A stretch of DNA of 35,751 nt from Acidobacteriota bacterium (GTDB taxonomy: Bacteria; Acidobacteriota; Terriglobia; UBA7540), in NCBI GenBank assembly GCA_902812415.1, contig CADDZJ010000040.1, forward strand, positions 1 to 35,751, given 5' to 3'. Position numbers and translations under genes: made by a program. Within the stretch, counting starts at the first letter, position 1; the number at the start of each line of letters is the position of its first letter. Below the pieces are notes generated by a model. The model ran no database searches, had not been told where the DNA came from, and saw nothing but the letters and a program-made list of their open reading frames with translations. Positions 17,719 through 25,688 of the stretch are shown here, one piece after another.

Positions 17719-18326
17719 TGTCATTCTGACGCCGAGCGCGCCGAGGCGGAAAAATCTGGGTATTTGGAGAATCAGACCAATGCAGGGATTCTTCGCCGCC
17801 TGCGTCCCCTCAGAATGACAAGGTACGCACGTAGGGCGCATGGCATGCGCCCTAGGCGTCAATTTCATGTCACCCAATGACGAACAATTTCCCCTATTTT
17901 GCAGTTAAGCTGTTTCTTTTCTGTTCATTACATGAAAACAAACAAATTAAACCCATAAGTCTTTTATTATCTTTAAGATACAACGAATTTTGGAAATTGT
18001 TGGTAAACAGCTGAGGGACAAGAAGTCAATAACCTTCCTGCTTTCAATGCGATAGATTCTTTTTCACACCCATCAGACCTAAACATTCTCTTTTTCCGCC
18101 ATGCCAGTGGATTTCTGCGTGGTGGCAAAGCCGGTTCCCAGCCGCTTTTCGATAACTCGGTGTTTTCCTCAGAATGCCATCGAAATGCCCCTTTGGGTCT
18201 TAAGGAGTCGATTGCCCGAGAACTTATCCGGTCGATCATCCTGAGGAGCCGCAGGCGACGAAGGATCCCCGTATTTCCCTCAAAACCCAATACGGGGATT
18301 CTTTGCTGTCGCTCAGAATGACAGAA
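17719..18326. repeat. Dispersed inverted repeats and an AT-rich island
   Basis: No gene is supported between 17640 and 18628. Perfect 11-bp arms TGTCATTCTGA (17719-17729) and TCAGAATGACA (17810-17820) bound a 102-bp element. A related element lies at about 18235-18326 and ends in a CTCAGAATGACAG-type arm. Both are of the widespread non-coding 'rights reserved to palindromic' kind seen in acidobacterial intergenic DNA, and their spurious translations read CHSE. Between them, 17880-18000 is much more AT-rich than its surroundings. 18361-18540 holds nothing I recognise. Confidence 0.6.
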
Positions 18327-18628
18327 CGAGAATTCAGAATGACAGGCGTAGGGCAAGGCTGGAGCGGTTTCTGGCTTCTTCAGGAGATATTGCAGGCCCA
18401 TGATCTTCCTCAGTCAGAACAGGATTTTCTCTTAACTCGAGGGGAAAGTTACATCAGGGCGCGTGTTGCGAGGGGAGAACCGCGCAGCTTGATGAAAATG
18501 TTATCATCGCCCTGGCTCCTCGTCAAGCAAGTTATCTAGCCTATTTTAACCCGGCCATGACCAGCCTTAAAGTCCGAGAGGGCAAGGCTACAGCCCTCAG
18601 GCATTCTCGAAATGTGTGGCCAGGCGTA

Positions 18629-18714
18629 TGCCACATCAATACCCGGACTGAACCCACGGGCGGGACGCCCGTGCCACGATGGTGGCATGGCCATCCTGGC
18701 CATGACCACACATT
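18629..18714. repeat. Palindromic intergenic repeat, copy B
   Basis: The second copy of the 86-bp block found at 4881-4966, in the same orientation and without gaps, with about 11 differences by eye. It keeps the GGGCGGGACGCCCG palindrome and the GGCATGGCCATCC-GGCCATG segment. It ends about 25 bp from the stop of a methyltransferase-like gene fragment, so it may sit at an old rearrangement point. Confidence 0.8.
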
Positions 18715-18739
18715 CTGTAGAAGCGTGAGTGACACATGA

Positions 18740-18985
18740 TCAGGCGAACGGTAGGTTTTCGGTTTCAGGCTTGGGTCGCTCAGCCTGGGGCGCTCTCTTG
18801 AAGGTTACATTAACCTGTTTGGAGGGCGGATCGTCAATGCGTTTTCCTTCCAGGAGATCGGCTATGGTGAGGATCTGAAGGTGAGGGGTGTCCCCAAGGG
18901 GACCGATATAATCCGGTATCGGCGGCCGCGCGGGGAAATCCAGCCCCGCAGCGGCGCGCGAATGATGCAGGCCCGATGACAGGAA
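18740..18985 (-). pseudogene. Remnant of the 3' end of a DNA methyltransferase gene
   Basis: On the minus strand an open frame with no usable start ends in TGA at 18740-18742. Its last part reads PHLQILTIADLLEGKRIDDPP followed by QVNVTFKRAPQAE and a short acidic tail. This resembles the C-terminus of N4/N6 site-specific DNA methyltransferases and related DNA-modification proteins, where a QILTI-ELL-GK-I-PP...TFK-AP pattern is common. The catalytic part and the SAM motif are absent, because the frame is closed upstream by the TAA of the small secreted protein gene. I read it as a gene remnant; the family assignment is from memory of the pattern and is moderate at best. Confidence 0.45.
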
Positions 18986-18988
18986 ATC

Positions 18989-19327
18989 TTACGTCGAAGG
19001 CGAAATACTTTTCACTTCGATCGATCCATCCTTGAGAAGACGTCCGGTGACTTGAACTTCTTGCCCTACGTCATCGTTCTTGACCTTGCTTTGATTATGG
19101 ATCGGGTGAACGGCTTTGTCTTCGGTAACCAAGACGAATTTTGCGCCTTTCTGGTGAACGCACGCGAGGGCACAGGCCTTGTGGGAAGCGCTCATGCCCT
19201 TGGCGCCGCAGGCGCTGTCGCTGATCCAACCAGTCCAACTTGCAGATTTCGGGCTACCGATTGCCGGAATGCAAAAAGTCATGAGCAGTATCGCGGCAAT
19301 TCCCGCCATTGAATAGAGCTTCTTCAT
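18989..19327 (-). CDS. Small secreted protein, DUF5818-like
   Basis: A 112-residue protein with a Sec signal peptide (MKKLYSMAGIAAILLMTFCIPAIGS) and a strong AGGAGG site before its ATG. The mature part begins WTGWISDSACGAKGMSASHKACALACVHQKGAKFVLV and continues with a short beta-rich stretch (VGQEVQVTGRLLKDGSIEVKSI). Four cysteines follow the signal, so disulfides or metal binding are possible. It resembles a small-protein family common in Acidobacteriota (I believe DUF5818); function is unknown. It lies downstream of the sigma/anti-sigma pair on the same strand, 276 bp from the anti-sigma stop; that gap contains no supported gene. Confidence 0.8.
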   Translation of the reverse strand: MKKLYSMAGIAAILLMTFCIPAIGSPKSASWTGWISDSACGAKGMSASHKACALACVHQKGAKFVLVTEDKAVHPIHNQSKVKNDDVGQEVQVTGRLLKDGSIEVKSISPST

Positions 19328-19603
19328 TCTATCTTCCTCCTGAATTTAAAGTGCCGCGAAAGCTCGGCGTCCGATTCCGCGGCCCGTTTCTCCAAAAGCC
19401 TCGCTTGGGAAGGCCTGGAGGTTGTTCTTTGCTTCAATGGGAGTACGCCAAGCGGAACATTTCGGATTGCCAGGGGGGAGAGTCTCCACAATAAATTGAT
19501 TTTCAAACCTGTCATCAACGGGTTCTTTTGCGGCACAGGGCAGGATTTGGAAGCGAAACCGGAGATGGCCACAGAGTTCTGACCGCCGAACGCTGCTTCC
19601 TGT

Positions 19604-20389
19604 TCAGGAAACGACACCGATGAGCACTTTTTTGCCAGTAGGCTGTGGCTCCCCGCCAGAGGGTTCAACCGTTACGGCAAACGCCTTCGCGGTGATGCCG
19701 GGAGGCAGCGAGGGAAGCAGGACTTCGCCATTTCCATGCTCATCGGTTGCAAAGATTCCAGCGCTGATGGGCTTGCCTTGCGCGGGCACAAGCCACAGTT
19801 GATAAGTGCGGTCGGAAGGCAAGCGAGGCAGGTTAGCGGCATAAAAGAGCAACCCTTTTTGGGGATTGTAGAAGGCTTTGCCTTGCGGCACTGGATGGGC
19901 GGGGGCGGCAAACAGGGACACCCTCAGCGTGCGAGGAGAGGTGAGAATCTCCAGAACTGTGCCTGCACGAGTCATCTCGGCCGTCTCCCGTTTCTTAATG
20001 AGAACAACTTGCCCTTGCAGATCTTTCAGCCGCTGCTCCATTTCATGGTTTCTTCGGACAAGCAGGACGGTTGCAATGGCCAGCACTATCACCGCCGCGG
20101 CCAACAGCGGAACACCCCAACCCCAAAAGGGTGCGCGCAGACGCACCGGGGGCGCGGGCGGGCGATAAGCCCTCACTCGATCCATCAGCCGCTCCTTAGC
20201 TGCCGGAGAGGGATGGGCTTGCGGCGCGGACAACGCCAGCAGAGCTACGCGCGCCCGGGCCTCACCCAGCTTGGGCGAGCACTCCGGACAGCCTTTGACG
20301 TGAGACTCAAAGGAGCGCTTTTCTTCCCCCTCCAGCACGCCCAGAGCGTACTCGTCAAACATCTCTTCGATTTGTGGGTGTTCACTCAC
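19604..20389 (-). CDS. RskA-type anti-sigma factor
   Basis: A 261-residue membrane protein. The N-terminal anti-sigma domain carries the zinc-finger pattern His30-x3-Cys34-x2-Cys37 (SHVKGCPEC). One transmembrane helix follows at about 92-112 (VPLLAAAVIVLAIATVLLV), then a short coiled coil (about 115-135) and a periplasmic RskA domain (about 140-261) with LPRLPSDRTYQLWLVPAQG and AKAFAVTVEPSGGEPQPTG. It should bind and inhibit the sigma factor encoded just upstream; its GTG overlaps the sigma stop by 4 bp. In the family, regulated proteolysis of the anti-sigma releases sigma. Confidence 0.93.
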   Translation of the reverse strand: MSEHPQIEEMFDEYALGVLEGEEKRSFESHVKGCPECSPKLGEARARVALLALSAPQAHPSPAAKERLMDRVRAYRPPAPPVRLRAPFWGWGVPLLAAAVIVLAIATVLLVRRNHEMEQRLKDLQGQVVLIKKRETAEMTRAGTVLEILTSPRTLRVSLFAAPAHPVPQGKAFYNPQKGLLFYAANLPRLPSDRTYQLWLVPAQGKPISAGIFATDEHGNGEVLLPSLPPGITAKAFAVTVEPSGGEPQPTGKKVLIGVVS

Positions 20390-21009
20390 GGATTCAAAAC
20401 CTGACGCAGCGCTTGCAGCGCGGTGCGCAACCGCGTCTTGACGGTTCCCAGCGGCTCGCCCGTGCGCTGAGAAATCTCTGAATGCGTCATTCCTTCAAAG
20501 TACGCTAATTCCAGGGCCTGGCGCTGCGGCCCAGGAAGTCCGTCCATGGCGGACTTGATTCTGGACATCAACTCGGCTTGCGCCACCTGAGATTCCAGGT
20601 TGAATCCCGAGGGCAAGCTTTCCTCTTCCTTGGGCCCGTCAGACGGTTTTCTTTGCCTCAGGCGGTCGATGGCGCGATTTCGAGCGCTAACAAACAGCCA
20701 CGCTCCCAGCCCACCGCGTGAAGCCTCATAGTTCGAGGCATGGCGCCACAGGTGGTAAAAAATATCCTGCAAAATCTCTTCGGCAACTCCGGCGTCCTTC
20801 ACCACCCGCAGGGCGACAGAATAGACGACTCCCCCATACCGATCGTACAAAGTTGCCAGGGCCGATTCATCGCCCTGAGCGAGTCGTCGTATCAAATCAA
20901 GATCGGACGCACGATCCTCTTGACTGTAAGCAATAGTTGACAAAGCCCGCGCTGCTTTCTCAAAGAAAGTACGGACGCTCAGCGTACCCGGATTTTCCAG
21001 GGGTTGCAA
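20386..21009 (-). CDS. ECF RNA polymerase sigma factor, SigK-like
   Basis: A 207-residue ECF sigma factor. Region 2 (about residues 50-122) has ALATLYDRYGGVVYSVALRV, EEILQDIFYHLWRHA and WLFVSARNRAIDRLR. Region 4 (about 158-205) has LPGPQRQALELAYFEGMTHSEIS and a helix-turn-helix with GEPLGTVKTRLRTAL. It pairs with the downstream RskA-type gene, as SigK does in actinobacteria. The start is TTG at 21009; an in-frame TGA two codons upstream rules out an earlier one. The start lies close to the divergent ferritin-like gene, so that gene's promoter is a likely target. Confidence 0.94.
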   Translation of the reverse strand: MQPLENPGTLSVRTFFEKAARALSTIAYSQEDRASDLDLIRRLAQGDESALATLYDRYGGVVYSVALRVVKDAGVAEEILQDIFYHLWRHASNYEASRGGLGAWLFVSARNRAIDRLRQRKPSDGPKEEESLPSGFNLESQVAQAELMSRIKSAMDGLPGPQRQALELAYFEGMTHSEISQRTGEPLGTVKTRLRTALQALRQVLNP

Positions 21010-21192
21010 GCCTCAAATGGCACTTCGTGCGCTTTCCATGTCTGTCGGTGGCTTATGAAAAAAAATCAGATGCGGCAAATCCGAATTCCTGAAACGGCTC
21101 GTACTACGGGCAGTGACGGAAGCTTCCGACGGCTTTCCGTTCGGGGAGGGGCGATCAAAATCTTGCGAGACAAGGCACAAGGAGGAATGACC

Positions 21193-22065
21193 ATGGAGAA
21201 CCTCACTGAAACAGGCAGGACACTGGGCAGCCTTTTGGACCGGCGCAAGTTCATAAAAGGCGCAGGCATGGCCAGCTTAGGTGCGGCGGCAACGACGTTG
21301 ACCCTGGGGAATGTTTCTACACTCCGCGGGGCAACGACGGCCGACACCGTTCAGGAAATCCTCACCGCGGCGCTCATCGCCGAAGACCTGGCTACCACTT
21401 TTTACTATAACGGACTCATCGGGCCGGTGATTCAGGACCCTAATCTCGCTGGGAGCGGAGGGTCTGCCAACGACGTTTCCTCGAATGGCAACGCCGGTAA
21501 TGTGAACTATCTTCAGGCGGCGTTGAGTGAAGAGATTTCTCATGCTGACCTGCTGCGCGGCTTGCTGGCCGGGCCGCCGGGCAGCCCAGTGCCTCCGGCC
21601 TCTAAGGATCCGGTGCAGACCTTTTACTTTCCAGCGGGGTCTTTTGCCGCTCTGGGACCCTTTCTCCAGTTGCTCGATGCCTTGGAAAGCGCGTTCATTG
21701 GAGCCTACATGACGGCCGTCGAGGAGTTCGCCACGATGGGCGCACAATCCGCGGCCAAGCCGGGGTCGTCGCCTTTCAACCCCAGACAGCTCGCATACTT
21801 CGCCAAGGTTGCATCTTCAATTCTGGGAGTGGAATCCGAACATCGCGTGCTGGGGCGCGTCATCGGCAACGTCAACCCAGCCAACAACCTTTGCTACGAA
21901 CAAACCGACGGATTGACTAGCGTTTATAACGGCCCGCACTCCGCTGTCGTCGCTCTGACCCCTTTCCTGACTTCAAGGACAGGCCCTGCCTATTCCTTTG
22001 CGGAAGCGCTTTCGAACGCCAAGTCGGTATCTTTGCCCTGCTCGGGCGGGCCACCCTCGCCGTAA
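21193..22065 (+). CDS. Tat-exported ferritin-like protein
   Basis: The frame is open from 21004, but the ATG at 21193 follows AAGGAGG with 7-nt spacing and gives a twin-arginine signal (DRRKFIKGAGMASLGAAAT), so I start there: 290 residues. The four-helix diiron pattern of the ferritin-like fold is visible: Glu64; Glu114-x2-His117 (SEEISHADL); Glu165 or Glu178; Glu214-x2-His217 (VESEHRVL). It matches the PF13668-type ferritin-like family, often tied to stress or desiccation. It may store metal or detoxify peroxide outside the cytoplasm. It is divergent from the ECF sigma gene and probably under its control. Confidence 0.85.
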   Translation: MENLTETGRTLGSLLDRRKFIKGAGMASLGAAATTLTLGNVSTLRGATTADTVQEILTAALIAEDLATTFYYNGLIGPVIQDPNLAGSGGSANDVSSNGNAGNVNYLQAALSEEISHADLLRGLLAGPPGSPVPPASKDPVQTFYFPAGSFAALGPFLQLLDALESAFIGAYMTAVEEFATMGAQSAAKPGSSPFNPRQLAYFAKVASSILGVESEHRVLGRVIGNVNPANNLCYEQTDGLTSVYNGPHSAVVALTPFLTSRTGPAYSFAEALSNAKSVSLPCSGGPPSP

Positions 22066-22174
22066 GCTGACGACCAAAGCCATGTTTGGCGCGCTGGTAC
22101 GGCTTCGCTTCAGCTTGAAGTCGTGCGCTTGAGAGGGTGAGCGGTCACTGCTACACAATTCAGAAGGAGGAAAA

Positions 22175-22759
22175 ATGTCTTGCAAAATTAAAACTGCTGG
22201 AATTCTTGCATTGTTGCTCGCACTAGGGAGTGGATACATCTGGGGCGACTCCATCACGGGGAATGGTTCACAAAATAACCCTTTCGTCATTTATGAGGGC
22301 GTTTCTTATACGCTCCCCAGCCTGGTGACCGCAGGCGACGTTGTGATCTGTGAAACCAACAGCCCATGTCTGGATGGCAACGGAAATCTGATCTCCGGCG
22401 CGGATAGCGACGTGATCGACTTCGCTGACACCACCGGCCTCAATGCAGGAAATCAGGTTGAGGCCTATTGCATCTCGAATTGCGACGCCGATGATGTCGC
22501 ATTCCCCGGCGGCGCCCAGGCCCTTTCCATATTTTCGACCATGGTCACTGAAGGCGCTGCGGTGAACGGCGTGCGGGAGACTTCCTTTATGGAGGGCGGG
22601 GCCAGTTACCTGTTTATGGACAGCGCTCCGCCCGCCGCAACCCCGGAACCTGCGAGTGTTCTGCTGCTAGGCACCGGGCTTGTCGTTTTAGGCCTGATCT
22701 TTTACCGGGTGAGAGTAAGAAACGTTGTAGAGCAGAGGGCAAAGCTGCCGGCTTCTTGA
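22175..22759 (+). CDS. PEP-CTERM sorting-domain protein
   Basis: A 194-residue protein preceded by AGAAGGAGG. It has an N-terminal signal (about residues 8-24) and a C-terminal PEP-CTERM tail: PEPASVLLLGTG at 157, a hydrophobic helix, and a basic cluster (RVRVRN). Such tails are cut by exosortase (EpsH/XrtA type), and the proteins are linked to surface polysaccharide. No exosortase is in the window. The extracellular part is acidic and beta-rich with two cysteine pairs (CETNSPC, CISNC). It starts 109 bp after the ferritin-like gene on the same strand and may share its transcript. The final 12 residues beyond the basic cluster are unusually long for this tail. Confidence 0.85.
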   Translation: MSCKIKTAGILALLLALGSGYIWGDSITGNGSQNNPFVIYEGVSYTLPSLVTAGDVVICETNSPCLDGNGNLISGADSDVIDFADTTGLNAGNQVEAYCISNCDADDVAFPGGAQALSIFSTMVTEGAAVNGVRETSFMEGGASYLFMDSAPPAATPEPASVLLLGTGLVVLGLIFYRVRVRNVVEQRAKLPAS

Positions 22760-22792
22760 CAAGACCCATCCAAACACGCAAAGCTTTAAGAC

Positions 22793-24115
22793 GTGCACCA
22801 CGTAAGCCATTCCTGGGTATCCCCGCCAGATCTGGTTTTTCTTTCCCTTCTGCTGCTCATCATCGCCAGCCAGGTTTTCTGGATCGTCAGGATTTGGCGC
22901 TGGAAACAGAAGCTGCTTCAAAATAAGGCTCTGAAGCGCTGGCTCGATGTGATCGGGGCGGTGGTTTACGCCCTCCTGTTCATTCATGGCTTCTTTGGAG
23001 TGCGGCGGACGCCCAGCCCCACGCGGCTGACGCTGGCGGCTGTGTTGCTCGAAGGCCCATTTCTCTGGTGGATTTTTGGGTCCCTCTTTGGCTTTATCTT
23101 TTATCTTCTGATCAAGGCTTGCGGTTTGTTCCTGCACGCGGGCTTATGGCTGGCGCGGCGATTGCGCAGCCGAAAGCCTGCGGTGGCCAGGCTGGAACCG
23201 GCGCCAGCCGAAGGCCTGAACGGAACTGGCAACCCGGAGTCTGTTCATCTCGAACGTCGCTGGTTTCTGGAGCGCGCGGCGACCGTCTTCGAGGCCGCGC
23301 CGTTTGTGATGGGGGCCTATGGCGTCTTCATCGGGCGGCTCAATCTGAAGGTCACTCACCAGCGCATTGCGTTCCCGCACTTGCCGCGATCATTTGAGGG
23401 GTTCCGGATTCTCCAACTCTCAGACCTCCACATCGGCCCTTTTATGACGGCGAGAGAGATTCGCCGGGTGGTCGATATCTCAAATCGGCTTCAGCCGGAG
23501 TTGGTGGCGCTGACCGGAGATTATGTGACGTGGGACGCTTCAACGCAGTATGCCGTGGTCGACGCGCTCTCGGGGCTTCGGGCTCCCTATGGCGTTTTCG
23601 GCTGCCTTGGCAATCATGAGATTTACACGCATACGCAGGACTCCATCACGCGGCTCTTTACGGCTCGGGGCATTCGCATTCTGCGGCAGCAGCAGGCGAC
23701 TATTTCCTGCCGGCAGGATTTCATCAACCTGATCGGAGTGGATTTTCAGACGCGGCTGGGCTTCGGGCGGCATGGGCGCGGTTACGTTCGAGATTACCTG
23801 GAAGGGGTGGATCGTTTGATGATGCCGGGCTGGGTCAATATCCTGCTCAGCCATAATCCCAACACCTTCGATCGCGCCGCCGAATTAGGAATTGATCTGA
23901 GCCTGGCCGGGCATACGCACGGAGGCCAGGTGGCTCTGGAATTTGTCAGTGTGGATATCTCCCCCGCGCGCCTCATCACTCCCTATGTTCGCGGCTGGTT
24001 CCAAAAAGATGGGAAACAGCTCTATGTGAATCGCGGCATCGGAACCATCGCATTCCCCATCCGGTTTGATTCACCGCCCGAGATCACCGTCTATCACCTC
24101 ACGCGCCAGGCCTGA
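22793..24115 (+). CDS. Membrane-bound metallophosphoesterase
   Basis: A 440-residue protein. Three or four N-terminal hydrophobic helices (about 13-32, 53-70, 80-108) precede a calcineurin-like phosphoesterase domain with all metal motifs: LQLSDLHIG (Asp211, His213), TGDY (Asp243), GNHE (273-276), LLSHNP (352-356) and LAGHTHGGQ (371-379). It resembles the YkuE/YaeI branch that acts on membrane phospholipid or UDP-sugar phosphates, but the substrate cannot be read from sequence. The start is GTG at 22793, 33 bp after the PEP-CTERM gene stop; no strong ribosome site is seen. Confidence 0.92.
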   Translation: MHHVSHSWVSPPDLVFLSLLLLIIASQVFWIVRIWRWKQKLLQNKALKRWLDVIGAVVYALLFIHGFFGVRRTPSPTRLTLAAVLLEGPFLWWIFGSLFGFIFYLLIKACGLFLHAGLWLARRLRSRKPAVARLEPAPAEGLNGTGNPESVHLERRWFLERAATVFEAAPFVMGAYGVFIGRLNLKVTHQRIAFPHLPRSFEGFRILQLSDLHIGPFMTAREIRRVVDISNRLQPELVALTGDYVTWDASTQYAVVDALSGLRAPYGVFGCLGNHEIYTHTQDSITRLFTARGIRILRQQQATISCRQDFINLIGVDFQTRLGFGRHGRGYVRDYLEGVDRLMMPGWVNILLSHNPNTFDRAAELGIDLSLAGHTHGGQVALEFVSVDISPARLITPYVRGWFQKDGKQLYVNRGIGTIAFPIRFDSPPEITVYHLTRQA

Positions 24116-24157
24116 AACCATCGGAGAACGAAAACTTACAGCGTCCATTTGCGGTAG

Positions 24158-24240
24158 GGCCGGTGTTCCTTCGCTCCGCTCAGGACAAGCTCTCACCGGC
24201 CTCCCTCGGCGCTGAGGGCAGCGCCGCTACAGCAGATGAC
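24158..24240. repeat. Inverted repeat between convergent genes
   Basis: GGCCGGTG (24158-24165) and CACCGGCC (24194-24201) form an inverted repeat with a 28-nt loop, followed by a GCGCCGCTACAG word shared with the elements near 15330 and 35388. It lies between the convergent phosphoesterase and the gene at 24268. It could help terminate transcripts, but the T-run is missing. Confidence 0.5.
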
Positions 24241-24267
24241 TCCATAGGATAATAGCGCTTCCGCAAT

Positions 24268-25680
24268 CTATTCCCCGCTCAGGTGAACTCTCCCGCCTAC
24301 TCGAAGCCGGGGAACGACGAATTCCGTGAAGCCGTGATCATGAAAGGCTGGTATGGATTGGCAACAGCCGCGTTCAGGAGTCTCATAGCGGATGGTCGAA
24401 AATATTCCCTTCAACCGCACCTGCACCCGCAGCAGCTGTTCGGAATAATTGACCAATTCCAGCACATCCTCAGTTCCTGATTTCTGATCATTATTGGCCA
24501 GTACCGTCAAGGCGTTCCACAAGCTCATCTCCACCTGTTGCGGCTTCAGGAGCCGTCGCACGTCCTGGGCAAACGCCTCAGGATCGACAATTGGTTCGGA
24601 GAGTTCCACGATCCTTCCCGAGCCCTGGGTGTAAATCGCGGCATTCTCATTCTTTTGAATGGGCGGCCTGGATCGCCAGGGGAAATTTCCCTGCCCGCCG
24701 ACCAGCACTGCGGTTCCGCCGCTTGAAGCGAAATCCGCCATCTTCCGCACGCTGGATTCATTCACCGGACTCCATGCAATGATTAACGCCAGAGATTCCA
24801 GAGGACTCGCCGTGAACTCCTGCGGGGTGATGAAACGAAAAGGGATGTTATGCCGCGCCAGCAGATTGACCGCTTCGTAGGAGGCGTCATAATCATGGGT
24901 AACCACACCGATGTTCGCCTGCGGTTTCAAAACCTGCCCGTGGCGCTGAGAGTAGAAGGCGATGTAGCGCCTGATCCTCTGCCAGCTTGCCCAGCTTTCC
25001 TTCTCCCCTTGCGCCAAACCCTGCTGCAATTTTGGATGAAGATTCAGGATGAGATCGGCGTCGAATGCTCCGGCTTCCGCGATGGCGAGCAGGTAATCTT
25101 CGGGCAGCGGTCCCAGTCGCCGCTCAAGATCGTCTGTTAAATTCCAATCGAAGCCGATCAGCGGAGTCTCCGAAGGATCATAGACCCGCTCGAACCGAAT
25201 CAGAGCAACGTTGGAATCAATCCAGGGCTGGCGGGTGGGACTCGATACTTCCAGAATGCCGTTGCGGTTCACGACCATGGTCCCGCGCATTTGCGGCTGC
25301 TTGCCGCCGGGTTCCAGGAGAAGAACGCTGAGCTTCGGATAGGCCGAACGGATTTCCTGAATGAGCTTTTGATGATTCTGAGGAGCCGGGCTGCTTCCGG
25401 TTGCCTTCACAATCATTCCTGCAAGGCCCTCGCGCGCAATCCTGGCGGCCTCAGCGCGCGCCTGCTCAGCGGAAACTTCCGCGTAGATGTGAAACCCCTT
25501 GTTCCTGGCAGCTTCGATCAGAGTTTGCTGCTGAGGCGCCCAGGTGATCACGACATCGCTGACTCCCAAAGCGCGCGAAGAAGGAATCGCAGGCTCTGCC
25601 CAACGAATCAGGACTCTTCCCCAGCCTGGTCGGGGCAGGAGCGTACAGGCAAGAATAAGAATGATCCTGGGAATCCGCAT
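24268..25680 (-). CDS. Exported protein of unknown function, glycosidase-like with amidotransferase-like domain
   Basis: The frame opens at 25776. The ATG at 25680 starts a signal peptide (MRIPRIILILACTLLPRPGWG) and lies 8 bp after the ApbE stop, giving 470 residues. The N-terminal half shows alternating strands and helices like a TIM barrel (VSDVVITWAPQQQTLIEAA, HIYAEVSAEQARAEAAR). The central part (about 255-345) looks like a class I glutamine-amidotransferase-like Rossmann fold without an obvious nucleophile (IGVVTHDYDASYEAVNLL, SPLESLALIIAWSP, SGGTAVLVGG). A beta-rich C-terminus follows. That order recalls beta-galactosidase trimerisation architectures, but I cannot assign a family or active site. 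It is last in the four-gene unit. Confidence 0.7.
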   Translation of the reverse strand: MRIPRIILILACTLLPRPGWGRVLIRWAEPAIPSSRALGVSDVVITWAPQQQTLIEAARNKGFHIYAEVSAEQARAEAARIAREGLAGMIVKATGSSPAPQNHQKLIQEIRSAYPKLSVLLLEPGGKQPQMRGTMVVNRNGILEVSSPTRQPWIDSNVALIRFERVYDPSETPLIGFDWNLTDDLERRLGPLPEDYLLAIAEAGAFDADLILNLHPKLQQGLAQGEKESWASWQRIRRYIAFYSQRHGQVLKPQANIGVVTHDYDASYEAVNLLARHNIPFRFITPQEFTASPLESLALIIAWSPVNESSVRKMADFASSGGTAVLVGGQGNFPWRSRPPIQKNENAAIYTQGSGRIVELSEPIVDPEAFAQDVRRLLKPQQVEMSLWNALTVLANNDQKSGTEDVLELVNYSEQLLRVQVRLKGIFSTIRYETPERGCCQSIPAFHDHGFTEFVVPRLRVGGRVHLSGE

Positions 25681-25688
25681 GGATGAAG

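Noticed and set aside
17973-18401. Minus-strand frame with CHSE-like words
   Set aside because: Its sequence is the translation of dispersed repeats, a known artefact.
19324-19668. Minus-strand frame between the anti-sigma and small secreted protein genes
   Set aside because: Overlaps both neighbours' ends, with no signal, domain or ribosome site.
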